Positions 8,701 to 16,900 of a DNA stretch of 25,802 nucleotides are shown one piece after another. Within the stretch, counting starts at the first letter, position 1. Each line of letters begins with the position of its first letter. The notes beneath the pieces are model-generated. The model was not told where the DNA came from and made no database searches. It saw only the letters and a list, made by a program, of their open reading frames with translations. Source of the DNA: Candidatus Halarchaeoplasma halalkaliphilum (lineage in GTDB: Archaea; Thermoplasmatota; Thermoplasmata; Halarchaeoplasmatales; Halarchaeoplasmataceae). Made by a program: the position numbers and the translations under genes. The DNA is taken from positions 1-25,802 of the forward strand of contig SLLU01000107.1 of NCBI GenBank assembly GCA_007133925.1. Direction: 5' to 3'.

Positions 8701-9388
8701 ACTCACCGCCCATTTCATAAGGGAGGAAATCATATACACCCTCACCATCTCATCCGGTAGAGGTGGAACAACTTACCCTGAACAAAGAACCCACGAATTC
8801 AGAGAAGGGACCACTATAGAAATTCTTGCTATATCCGCTGTCGGTTGGAGATTATCTCACTGGACGGGAGACTATCCCGAGGGAAAGGGCGAGGAAGCTA
8901 GTTTTACTCTGGTCATGGACGGCAATAAAATACTCCACGCAAATTTCGAGGAGGTTCACCACACCCTTGTGATGGCGGCTGAGGAAGGTGGTACCACCGA
9001 CCCAGCACCGGGAGCCAGCACTTACCGGGAAGGTACATCTGTGAACATAAGAGCCCTGGCCCAAGAGGGATGGCGCTTCAGCCATTGGACGGGAGACTAT
9101 CCTGAGGGACAGAGAGAGAACCCCGATTTCACCTTAACCATTGAAGGGAATATCACTCTGACGGCACATTTTGTGGAAGATGATGAAGGTGAAACCAGTG
9201 ACTTCCTTTCGGATTACGGTTTGTACATATTGATCCTGGTTATGATCGTAGTGATACTGTTGGTAGTGATTATGGTTCGTGGCAGGTCCACCGGATCTTA
9301 TGGATCATATGACGATGATGACTTTGATTCCATAGAGGAAGATATGGAAGACGAGCCCGTAGAAGAGGGCTCGGATTACGAACTCTGA
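5711..9388 (+). CDS. Membrane-anchored NosD beta-helix surface protein with InlB-type repeats
   Basis: A 1225-aa exported protein. Residues 1-26 form a signal peptide (MKKQQILVLMMVFGIMVGC and following). Residues ~40-660 are a right-handed beta-helix of NosD type with many N-rich turns, ending in the GGNYWDDYTG...YPWM hallmark. Two Ig-like domains follow (about residues 760-930), then three 71-aa repeats of the divergent InlB B-repeat/Flg_new type (GW-x-x-SHWTGDYPEG). A C-terminal membrane helix near residues 1168-1190 is followed by RGRS and a highly acidic ~30-residue tail. The Ig-like domains match types in the protein encoded at 13964. ATG 5711 is chosen for its GGTGAT and signal peptide; 5687 is in frame. 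Likely a surface adhesin or structural protein; ligand unknown. Confidence 0.88.
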   Translation: MKKQQILVLMMVFGIMVGCFSAVGASLTHETYEELYENGPVRNVDTGKNFTSIQDAIDDPETLDGHTITVESGIYMENVHVNKTLTLRGAGRDNTTIDAMGDDIGVQISANNSVITGFTITNATGEDMGIALLVAHTIGESSGDEPPPTLPMENATVADMAFSYSNIGAGILNVSGSDIHRCTAFNNTEFGFILYYSGNNLIHNNTAFDNLAAFGDPAMGIAIMEGHGNELRFNTVTNNNMGMILFGSDDNLLENNEANYNTAIGITLMGSSENTLASNNASMNWNSGINIVEGSTGNLAQDNVVLSNGFGGLVVSGSENNSVEGNEARENQFGIVLVEGSRWNHIWDNQLHSNLEMGLFLVNSTENHVVNNIIMNNTNGAALIENASRNTMENNSFTFNPGGIVMMGSTNNTILENSFSLSETAIFVFNANDTTVLDNQMSDCTHGVFVLRSQGASIRGNTFVECQAGVFMNEAMGNEIRSNEARDGYFGFLLNNSHHNVIAGNTVTDGAMGIFIQISHNNTVADNIFSRNEDRGMYILHSNDTAITNNMVEDNHNYGVLVQGGQRSVIHGNRFTDNPNLGLYLISTDSLVYKNIFIGNGNNSRDDSPGANAWDAGDPALGHPGGNYWDDYTGVDRGDGIGEPEHDIPGSAGSMDNYPWMNPDFIHPVAAFNVSVDDITAGEIPVIEISDLMDTYGGVLDGEYTVEIDIVGDIRSADIIFTEGQATYDDLDSISEAGEYAIQVTIDGVTVEGTFHVLPGPVHTVTVNPEGDQTTVEAGEELVFHAEAVDGYGNLITDVVTEFTWTGADENGLFVRETTGTYNVYATYQGTESLPVQMTVEPADAASLEISPQESTIIEGESETYTAMAYDGFGNEIGDVTGDTVWSVETGAGGSWDDNTYTSENPGTWTITGTYDGITGTAQLTVEEIVVYTLTIVSDDGGTTDPAPGEHTYEEGASVIVIAIPDDGWDFSHWTGDYPEGEDEESEITLTMDDHKTLTAHFIREEIIYTLTISSGRGGTTYPEQRTHEFREGTTIEILAISAVGWRLSHWTGDYPEGKGEEASFTLVMDGNKILHANFEEVHHTLVMAAEEGGTTDPAPGASTYREGTSVNIRALAQEGWRFSHWTGDYPEGQRENPDFTLTIEGNITLTAHFVEDDEGETSDFLSDYGLYILILVMIVVILLVVIMVRGRSTGSYGSYDDDDFDSIEEDMEDEPVEEGSDYEL
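8504..9172 (+). repeat. Three tandem 71-codon InlB-type repeats
   Basis: The copies lie at 8504-8716, 8735-8947 and 8960-9172, each exactly 71 codons, separated by 6 and 4 codons. Each begins with an HTL or YTL strand, then GGTT-x-P, an EGTS or EGAS turn, SHWTGDYPEG, and ends with AHF or ANF. Such repeats are common in surface-exposed stalks. Confidence 0.85.
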
Positions 9389-9394
9389 CGGGCA

Positions 9395-11989
9395 CTAGTT
9401 CCTGTCTTTCTTCCACTTGGACCATACGCCCAGTAACGTGGGTAGCAGGTACACCGCAGCTATTGAGCTGTAGAGTATGGTCAGTGCGGTTATCAGGCCG
9501 AACTGTGCTATGGGCGGCATGGTGGCGAAGCTGAGTAGACCGAAACCGGCTATGGTGCTGGCTGCCCCACCGAACAGCGGGAGGCCCGTATTGCTCACTG
9601 TGCTGTATAGTGCATCGGGGATCCTTTCGAACTTCTTGATGTCCTCCATGAACCGGTTGGATATGTGGATCCCGTAATCCACACCGATACCTATGGTTAA
9701 CGAGGTGACCATGAGGGTCATTATGTTGAGTGATATGCCCATGACGTACATGGTCCCCAGTATCCAAAGCACACAGAAGATCACAGGGACCATTGTTAAA
9801 AGTCCCAGCATGATAGATCTGTCCTTTATGTAAAACACTATGACCATTATTACTGTACAGATTATCAGTGTGAGTATCAGAGAGTTCATGGCACTCTCGT
9901 TGAGCACGTCCAGAATTATGGTTCCCACCACGCTGGAGCCCGTTAGTACCGCACTTTCCGAGGTGGTTTCCAGGGGTTTCATGTACCCCCTCATGTTATC
10001 TATCAAGCTGTTCATCTCATCGGATTCCGTACCTATGAGTGTGATGTGGATCCTCAGGGCAGTTGCATCGAAATTTCCAGTGGTCTCATCCATGTGTAGG
10101 ACCGATACCGTCTCCATGTGCGAACCCGGGTTCATGTAGAGCCAGGTGTAGAGTGAAGTCAGGTCTTCCGCTGCAGCATCACTCCGGAGGGAACCGTCTT
10201 CGTGGAACATACCGTGATACATCTGAGCGAAGGTTGCGTTGTAGTTGCCATCCTGGAATCCCTGATGGGGTTCGGTTGCCCAATCTCTCATTATGGAACC
10301 TATCCAAAGAACGTCAGGCCCATCCACCTGTTGTATGATGAACTCCTCCGCACCCGTGTTATCCACTGTTTCTGACATGGCCGTGAACAGTGCGGGGTCG
10401 GCTATGTTTCCCTTCACCAACACCTGGATCTGCTCGGCTTCGCCGCCTGCAACGGCGAATTCGTTCATCATGAAATTAATGTCCTTTGTGATCTGCAGGT
10501 CTTGAGGAAGGAAATCCTCGAAGTCGAATGTAGTATCAAGATTCATGGCACCGGCCACGGCACCTATGGTTAATATGCACACAATGAGTATTATCACCAG
10601 TGAAGCTCTGGGTGAAGTAGACGCACCCAGACTTATGCCCTTGTAAAGGCCCGCCGCCCCCCTCTTCTTGAGTTTGGATTCCCTTTTCTCCTTTACCACC
10701 ATACCGTTTTCCAACTTCTCTTTCAGTTTCCTCGCCTTCCTTCGGTCCTTCAGATGAAGACAGGCCGGGACGAAGGCAACCATGGTAAAGAAACAGGAGA
10801 TGATACCGATGGTGGCTATGATACCGAATTCCCTCGTAGGCGCCATGGGAGATGCCAGGTTGGACATGAAAGCAGCAACGGTGGTTATGGTGACCAGAAG
10901 GAGAGCGGTTCCCACGAACTTGACCGTGTTCCCGGCTGCGGATTTAAGGTCTTTTCCTTTCCGTGTTTCCTCCCTGTGCCTCATGGTCAGATGTATACCG
11001 TAATCTATGCCGAGACCCACCATGAGTATCGGTACTACAATGGTCATGGGGTTGAAGGAGAATCCCAGGGCCGTGCCGAATCCGTACATCCAGAGTATGC
11101 CCATAACAAGGGCGGTGAGGCATATCAGTACCTCTATGGCACTCCTGAAAACTATGCCAAGAATGACGATAACGAGAATGAATGCTACCGGGAGTAGTAT
11201 GTTCATGTTCCGGTTACTGGCTTCCATTATCTCGTCCATTATGAGGCTCGATCCCAAAACGGAGACCCGAATGGACTCCAGATCGGACTCTTTCACTATA
11301 CTGTCCATGCGCTCTTCCGAGATGGAAAGGGGACTTTTCTCCGTGGTCATCCCATCGCTGGTATCCGGCCTGAGTGTACCGTCCAGGGATACCATCATCA
11401 TAGTCCCCTTAGCGTTCATGGAATTGGTGGCAGGATCAAAATCCTTTGTGAGGAGCATGAAGAATATTCCCCTCACATGTGGCGGCGTGTGTTCCGAGGC
11501 CAGTATGCCTGATATGGTCTGCTTTATCTCCTCGTCGCTCATGCTCCCCAGTACACCTATCATCTCGTCGTAGGTTGGATCCATGTTCCCGTGCTGCGAT
11601 AGTACGGTCTGTCCCAATAAGCTCGCCACGGAGTTCACATTGGCAGTGGGTTGTTCAGGATACATGAGTGTATCATAAACGACTGCATCGTTCACGAGAT
11701 CCCTGCTCACTGTCAGCATCTCCACCATGGCATGGGAAGTTAGCACGTCATCGTTTTTCCCCCTGACGAGTAAACTCACCCGGTGTTCGTCCGTTGTGCT
11801 GAACAGTTCTCCCATCTCCTCCTGTGCGATTACGGCCTCTTCATCGGGCATGAATGAGGATTCGGAGAATTCCTGGTCGATACCCAGAACTCCTATTAAT
11901 CCTGCGGCGATCAATGAAATCACTATGAGAACAGTGACCGTCCTACGGGGGTGGTTGGCCACCACGTCTCCAAACTTTTTCATGACCAT
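9395..11989 (-). CDS. MMPL/RND-superfamily membrane transporter
   Basis: This 864-aa protein has the two-half layout of MMPL/HpnN-type RND transporters. There is one N-terminal helix, a large extracytoplasmic loop, a block of five helices, and then the same pattern repeated. Each half carries the motif GIDYGIH or GVDYGIH in its transmembrane block. Such proteins use ion gradients to move lipids or other hydrophobic compounds out of the membrane, though archaeal substrates are mostly unknown. ATG 11989 is chosen because AAGGAG lies nine bases upstream; ATG 12022 and 11998 are in frame. The gene starts one base after the AbrB-type gene, so the two form an operon. Its 3' end meets the NosD-type gene tail to tail with a six-base gap. 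Confidence 0.9.
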   Translation of the reverse strand: MVMKKFGDVVANHPRRTVTVLIVISLIAAGLIGVLGIDQEFSESSFMPDEEAVIAQEEMGELFSTTDEHRVSLLVRGKNDDVLTSHAMVEMLTVSRDLVNDAVVYDTLMYPEQPTANVNSVASLLGQTVLSQHGNMDPTYDEMIGVLGSMSDEEIKQTISGILASEHTPPHVRGIFFMLLTKDFDPATNSMNAKGTMMMVSLDGTLRPDTSDGMTTEKSPLSISEERMDSIVKESDLESIRVSVLGSSLIMDEIMEASNRNMNILLPVAFILVIVILGIVFRSAIEVLICLTALVMGILWMYGFGTALGFSFNPMTIVVPILMVGLGIDYGIHLTMRHREETRKGKDLKSAAGNTVKFVGTALLLVTITTVAAFMSNLASPMAPTREFGIIATIGIISCFFTMVAFVPACLHLKDRRKARKLKEKLENGMVVKEKRESKLKKRGAAGLYKGISLGASTSPRASLVIILIVCILTIGAVAGAMNLDTTFDFEDFLPQDLQITKDINFMMNEFAVAGGEAEQIQVLVKGNIADPALFTAMSETVDNTGAEEFIIQQVDGPDVLWIGSIMRDWATEPHQGFQDGNYNATFAQMYHGMFHEDGSLRSDAAAEDLTSLYTWLYMNPGSHMETVSVLHMDETTGNFDATALRIHITLIGTESDEMNSLIDNMRGYMKPLETTSESAVLTGSSVVGTIILDVLNESAMNSLILTLIICTVIMVIVFYIKDRSIMLGLLTMVPVIFCVLWILGTMYVMGISLNIMTLMVTSLTIGIGVDYGIHISNRFMEDIKKFERIPDALYSTVSNTGLPLFGGAASTIAGFGLLSFATMPPIAQFGLITALTILYSSIAAVYLLPTLLGVWSKWKKDRN

Positions 11990-11990
11990 A

Positions 11991-12242
11991 TCATTCATCT
12001 CCTTCGGTTTCTTGTCTTTCAAGTATCCTTCTCATGTTATCTTCCATATCTGCGAACAGGTTGCTCAGCACACTGCTGTCCATCAACATGATGGCCCAGC
12101 CGTGTTCAGTGTCCTCGGGTGCCAAAACGAGAAGCTTGTCGCCCGGCTCTATACCGAATCTGTTTCTCACTTCCACCGGTATCACGATCTGTCCTCTCTC
12201 ACCGACAGTGGCACTTCCGTAAAAATCCGCCTTGGGGAACAT
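11991..12242 (-). CDS. AbrB/MazE/SpoVT-type DNA-binding regulator
   Basis: This 83-aa protein has an AbrB-type swapped-hairpin domain at about residues 9-45 (SATVGERGQIVIPVEVRNRF, then GIEPGDKLLVL). The C-terminal part is helical and charged. Proteins of this fold bind DNA as dimers and often control adjacent genes; as antitoxins they pair with a toxin, but none is visible here. The next gene in the same direction is the MMPL transporter, one base away, so it probably regulates that transporter and itself. A TATA box is centred about 27 bases before the ATG, pointing to a leaderless message. Confidence 0.88.
   Translation of the reverse strand: MFPKADFYGSATVGERGQIVIPVEVRNRFGIEPGDKLLVLAPEDTEHGWAIMLMDSSVLSNLFADMEDNMRRILERQETEGDE
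11999..12004 (-). promoter_or_regulatory. Shine-Dalgarno sequence setting the MMPL start
   Basis: On the - strand AAGGAG lies within the last codons of the AbrB-type gene, nine bases before ATG 11989. It favours that start over the two longer in-frame alternatives. Confidence 0.55.
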
Positions 12243-12264
12243 GGGGCCCGGATGTTCAAGTTAG

Positions 12265-12272
12265 ATATAAAT
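12265..12272 (-). promoter_or_regulatory. TATA box of the AbrB-MMPL operon
   Basis: ATTTATAT on the - strand is centred about 27 bases before the ATG at 12242, so transcription should begin at or next to the start codon. It lies in the 54-base gap after the DUF6293-like gene, so the AbrB-MMPL pair can be transcribed on its own. Confidence 0.55.
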
Positions 12273-12296
12273 GTTTTTTCGTTTAAATCATGTAAA

Positions 12297-13055
12297 TCAT
12301 ACAAGGTATTCGAACATCTTGAGGTACATCTCACCCTTCTTGGTGAGTCCTATCCGCCTGTCCCGGGTTTCGCCCATGAGGAATACGAAACCCCATCTCA
12401 CCTCAAGCTGATCCCTGTATCGCTCCCTGAACTTCTTGTTCAGCGCCTGACTTCTGTTCTTAACCCTTCTGTCCAGTTCCAGATAACCCTCCTTTCTGAG
12501 ATGCTCCATCACCTCTTTGTTCTTCACCACCCCGTCTTTTCCCCTGGCGTTCGTGCTTATGAACTTAAGTATCCGCAGTAGTTCCACATCGGGCATCTCG
12601 AAATGTAGGGATTGGACCAGTATGACATCCTTGAGCCCCTGGGACATGGGTTCTCCGGGTTTCCTCTCGTGCTCGCGGACCTCCCGTTCCGGTCTCGCGT
12701 AGTATGGCACCGCATCCCACAGCATGGCTGCGAAGGATGCACCCACAGCGGATATGCTCGTGGACGTAGAGATATTCACATAGACCTCGTGCCCTTGCTT
12801 TTTCAGGTTGTGTACTATCCGTCCGAACACGGATATGCAGTCCACGAGATCCAGTAGTTCCGCCTCTTCCACCACATAGGGTATCCCTTCTTCCATCAGC
12901 TTTTTTTCCACATTATCTTGATGGTCCCGACCGTAGGTCTCGTTCTTTCTGACCACGAGGACGAATTCGTCGGCCTGATATTCCACCAGGGGTTCCACGA
13001 TACGGTCTAGTTCATAACCCAGGGGTGCTACGTGTATCCTTTTTTTAATACGCAT
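12297..13055 (-). CDS. DUF6293/HFX_2341-like regulator with CARF-like sensor domain
   Basis: This 252-aa protein starts with a Rossmann-like domain (HVAPLGYELDRIVEPL at residues 8-23). Its segment VNISTSTSISAVGASF, followed by WDAVPYYARPE, resembles the ligand loop of CARF domains in archaeal Csa3-type regulators. The C-terminal ~90 residues look like a winged helix-turn-helix (NKEVMEHLRKEGYLELDRRV, with IGLTKKGEMYLKMFEYL at the end). This layout matches the haloarchaeal HFX_2341/DUF6293 transcriptional regulators as I recall them. No CRISPR array or cas gene is in the window. It precedes the AbrB-MMPL pair on the same strand by 54 bases. The regulator role is inferred; a nucleotide ligand is possible but not shown. 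Confidence 0.7.
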   Translation of the reverse strand: MRIKKRIHVAPLGYELDRIVEPLVEYQADEFVLVVRKNETYGRDHQDNVEKKLMEEGIPYVVEEAELLDLVDCISVFGRIVHNLKKQGHEVYVNISTSTSISAVGASFAAMLWDAVPYYARPEREVREHERKPGEPMSQGLKDVILVQSLHFEMPDVELLRILKFISTNARGKDGVVKNKEVMEHLRKEGYLELDRRVKNRSQALNKKFRERYRDQLEVRWGFVFLMGETRDRRIGLTKKGEMYLKMFEYLV

Positions 13056-13087
13056 GTTTTAAACCATTTAATCGTTAAAAACAAGGT

Positions 13088-13101
13088 AATATTTATAATT
13101 G
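13088..13101. promoter_or_regulatory. Shared bidirectional TATA region
   Basis: TAATATTTATAATT is AT-only and nearly symmetric. Read on the + strand, its centre (~13094) predicts transcription from about 13121, right at an ATG at 13122. On the - strand it predicts a start near 13068, 13 bases before the ATG at 13055. One element may therefore serve both divergent genes. Confidence 0.4.
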
Positions 13102-13121
13102 ACGTATGGACTCTTTATTAC

Positions 13122-13202
13122 ATGGAATACAAAAGCCATCGTTCATGGGACCGGAGTGAAATAAGTAAGCAATTTATACGGAGGGAAGGTTCATGGCGTT
13201 GA
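13122..13202 (+). other. Possible 26-codon upstream ORF overlapping the YaaA-like gene
   Basis: An ATG at 13122 sits about 27 bases after a TATA centre and opens a 26-aa frame rich in Arg, Ser and Lys. Its stop (13200-13202) lies seven bases inside the next gene, which starts at 13193 in another frame. A Shine-Dalgarno GGAGG at 13180-13184 lies within it. It may couple or control translation of the downstream gene, or may be chance. Confidence 0.25.
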
Positions 13203-13903
13203 GGGAAAGGGAACTGATACTGATACCCTGTTCTGTGACAAAAAATCATGGGGGCAGGAGAAACGTCAACGGGAGAAGACTGGAGGACGATCTACCCGAA
13301 GATATGAAGGGCGAACTGGATACCATGAGATCTTATGTGGGGGATAAGCTCCTTGACATCTCTTCGCAGGATCTCCGCAAAGAACCCCATCTTCCGGCCT
13401 TTCAAAGGTATTCCGGAAAGATGTACGAACGTATCCACGAAGGTGTGTGGGAAGAAGTGAGTCGAAGGAAGGACATGGATATAGTGGTGCTATCTGCATT
13501 GTACGGGATGGTTTACTGGGACGAGCCGGTCATCAATTACGATCTTGCCATGAACCAATCTATCTATCCACGATTCATGCTGAACACCTGGTGGAGACAC
13601 GAAGGTCTCCCGGAAATATTATCGTCCTATGTAGAAACGGGTGATTACAGTATGGTTCGCTCGTTCCTTTCCGGTGACTATCTCAAGGCGGTACTGCCGG
13701 CCATGGACCGCTCCGAGGCACTATGGCTCCAGTACGAGTATTCCGGACTGGGTGTGGGCAGCAACTATTACAGAGGTACGGACCTGTCCCATGTGATCCT
13801 GGACCGGAATACCGGGTGTCCAGAATGCGGCTCCCGGGCGGTGCGCAGGGTATCCCGGGAATACCATTCCTGCCTTTCCTGCGGGATATCCTATGCCTTT
13901 TGA
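13193..13903 (+). CDS. YaaA-like protein with C-terminal zinc ribbon
   Basis: This 236-aa protein starts with a LILIPCSVTKNHGG strand and contains FQRYSGKMYERI and VVLSALYGMVYWDEPVINYD. These resemble the RYtG and lSxxyGllxPxdxixpYrl signatures of the YaaA/peroxide-stress and DUF6884 families. YaaA of bacteria binds DNA and limits damage from oxidative stress; DUF6884 proteins are mostly uncharacterised. A zinc ribbon closes the protein: C209-x2-C212 and C227-x2-C230. That ribbon is not part of bacterial YaaA and suggests nucleic-acid binding. ATG 13193 has GGAGG eight bases upstream. A catalase is encoded further downstream, but not in the same operon. The fold call is moderate and the function unproven. 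Confidence 0.62.
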   Translation: MALRERELILIPCSVTKNHGGRRNVNGRRLEDDLPEDMKGELDTMRSYVGDKLLDISSQDLRKEPHLPAFQRYSGKMYERIHEGVWEEVSRRKDMDIVVLSALYGMVYWDEPVINYDLAMNQSIYPRFMLNTWWRHEGLPEILSSYVETGDYSMVRSFLSGDYLKAVLPAMDRSEALWLQYEYSGLGVGSNYYRGTDLSHVILDRNTGCPECGSRAVRRVSREYHSCLSCGISYAF

Positions 13904-13932
13904 GATATGAAAAATACACATGTTCACCCTGC

Positions 13933-13941
13933 ATTTAAATA
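13933..13941 (+). promoter_or_regulatory. TATA box of the giant GLUG/Ig surface protein gene
   Basis: ATTTAAATA is centred 27 bases before ATG 13964, so the message is probably leaderless; no Shine-Dalgarno sequence is visible. Confidence 0.6.
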
Positions 13942-13963
13942 GTAGACTTTATAATCACTCTAT

Positions 13964-16900
13964 ATGAAACCATCTGTCTCGAAGCTGGTCTCTTTGATTT
14001 TGGTAGTCTTTCTTTTCACCGGTCTCCTGGGAACGAGCACGGCTGGAAACGTGCTTGACTGTGACATTCAGGACAGGCAGGTCGGTATATTTGATTGGTA
14101 CGATCTTGACGGTATCAGAAACGATCTTGCTGGCGACTATGTACTCATGAACGATATCCACGAAGATTCACCAGGATACCATGAATTGGCTGGGCCCGGT
14201 GCCAACGGCGGTGCGGGATGGGCGCCAATCGGGAATAACAACAATTTATTCACCGGCACTTTCCACGGTGGTAACCACACCATCAAAGGCCTTTTCATAA
14301 ACCGGATAAGCGGTGAATACTTCGGACTGTTCGGTGCTACCGGACCCGGAGCGGAGATAAGTACCGTGGGACTCCTGGATGTTGACATCGACGCCCCGAT
14401 GTACGTTGGTGCTCTCACCGGATACAACACCGGTGGTACCATAAGGAATACTCATTCATCGGGAACCGTATCGGGAAACCGAAGGATTGGTGGTCTGGTG
14501 GGTCAAAACAGCGGAGGAACCATGGTGGACACCTTTTCAACTGTCGAAGTAACGGGTAACTATAGAGTAGGTGGCCTGGTGGGCAAGAACGACGCAGGGA
14601 GTTTGCTGCAGCGATCCTACGCCACAGGTAATGTGACTGGGGGTGAAGATTATCATGGAGGTCTGGTGGGGAGATCCACCTTTGGTTCAACTATAATAGA
14701 GGATTGCTACGCTACAGGGAGAGTTGACGGATATCGCTACGTGGGTGGTCTCGTGGGTAGTTCGTTTTCCGGAACAGTGAGGAGGACCTATTCCACGGGA
14801 TCAGTGAACGGCGTATACAGCGTTGGAGGACTGATAGGGTGGCACGGCGGCACCACCACCCTTTCATACTGGGACACACAGACCTCGGGCATGTCTTCCA
14901 GTGCAGCCGGTGCAGGGAGAACAACTGCTCAGATGCAGGACATAGACAACTACCTCCCGGGATGGGACATAGTTGTGATGGAAGATTGGGACGGTCACGT
15001 ATGGCACATAGACCAGGGAGAGGACTATCCAAGACTGGGAGAACCCCCGTCCCAACTGCCCCAGGTGATCACACTGGATGCAACGGATATCACCCATGAA
15101 GCTGCAGTGTTAAGGGGAGAGTTGATATCCATGGGACCCGAGGGGGAGATCGATTCCGTGGAGGTACTGTTCAGGTACAGAGAGTCCGGTGGTGGGGATT
15201 GGAACGAAACTGAAAAACACGCACTAAACGAAACCGGAGAATTTCAGCAAGTGGTGACCGGTTTGAGGGCCGCCACCGAGCACGAATTCAAAGCAGTTGT
15301 CCAATGGGATTCCGAGGAAGATCTGGGGTCCATTCTCACCTTTACAACCGATCCGGGTCCTGTGAGCAGGGTCGAGGTGGAGCCGGAGATTTTCCCCGAG
15401 ATACCTGCGGGTACGGATCTGAACTTCACCGCCAGGGCCTACGATGAATGGGATAATCTGATCACGGACCATGTTTCGGAGTTCCAGTGGTACGGTGCCA
15501 CCTTGGGTGTATTCAATCAAGAGGAGGTGGGGGAGTACAATGTTTCCGCTTCCTACCATGACGTTCACTCAGATAATGTTACGGTCACCGTGATACCCGG
15601 TGCACCCTACCGCTTGGAAGTCTCACCGGATGAAGCCACCGTTACCGCAGGGGATGAACAGGTCTTTACGGCAGTGGCATTCGACGAATTCGGGAACTCC
15701 ATGGGGGAAGTGACCGCCGTCTGGAGCATCCAAGAGGGTGCTGGGGGTTCCTGGGACGATAACAGATACACATCCGAGTTCGCAGGCATATGGAATGTGA
15801 CCGGTGAATACATGGGACTCCAGGATGTAGCCGTTTTGACCGTGGAACCTGGGGATGCACACAGTTTGGCTGTGCTGCCTGCCACGGCTACAGTGATCAT
15901 GGGAGAGGACGTTACATACACCGCTTTCACACAGGATGAATTCGGGAACGTACTGGATGATGTGACAGAAGATACACAATGGTCCATTGAGGCCGGTGCA
16001 GGGGGTACGTGGGATGAGAACGTATATACAACGGAGAATCCGGGAACATGGACTGTGACTGGTGACCACGAGGGTATCTCGGGTACTGCCATGCTCAACG
16101 TTCTTGACCCGGCGGATGTTGCCTACATATCCATCAGTCCACAGGACTCCACCATACCCGCCGGGGCATCCCAGGCATACACTGCCACGGCCTACAACAT
16201 GTTCGACGATCTCATTGGCGACGTAACCGGAGATACCCTTTGGTGGATAGAAGATGATGCCGGGGGTTCGTGGGATGATAATGTGTACACATCCCAGAAC
16301 GCTGGTAACTGGACCGTTACCGGTACGTACATGGGACATTCTGACAATGCAACCCTCCTTGTTGCCGATTCCGGTGAGATATCGTACATAGTGTTAATCC
16401 CCGCAGATCACACCATAACTGCCGGTGATACACAGGCATACAGCGCCACCGGTTACGATGCCTTCGGGAACCTGGTTGAGGATGTGACAGGTGAAACTGA
16501 CTGGCACACCAGCGGCGCAGCAGGCGGTTACTGGGTGGCTAACGTTTATCATTCTCAACGCTCTGGAGTATGGACAGTGAGGGGGACGTACGATGGGATG
16601 GAGAACACCACCACACTTACAGTGGAGCCCGGACCCGTTTATGAATTGCAGATCCACCCCCATGAATCCTCCGTACTGGAAGGTTATTCGCGGGAATACA
16701 CCGCCCTGGCCGTGGATGATCTGGGAAACGAGATAGGTGATGTTAGCCAAGATACCATATGGTCCATCGAAGCGGGGGCAGGGGGTTCGTGGGTGGATAA
16801 CGTTTACACATCCGAAAACCCCGGTACATGGGACGTTACTGGTAGCTACGGGGGAATGAACGGTACGGCGATACTTACGGTACTGGATATATCCCATGTG

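Noticed and set aside
11991..12242. AbrB-type gene as antitoxin of a toxin-antitoxin pair
   Set aside because: No toxin-like small gene lies next to it; its partner is a large MMPL transporter.
14222..14236. About 15 bases shared with positions 18-32 (CGCCAATCGGGAATA)
   Set aside because: At 14222 it is coding sequence of the GLUG protein; a single match of this length in 25.8 kb can arise by chance and no longer homology surrounds it.
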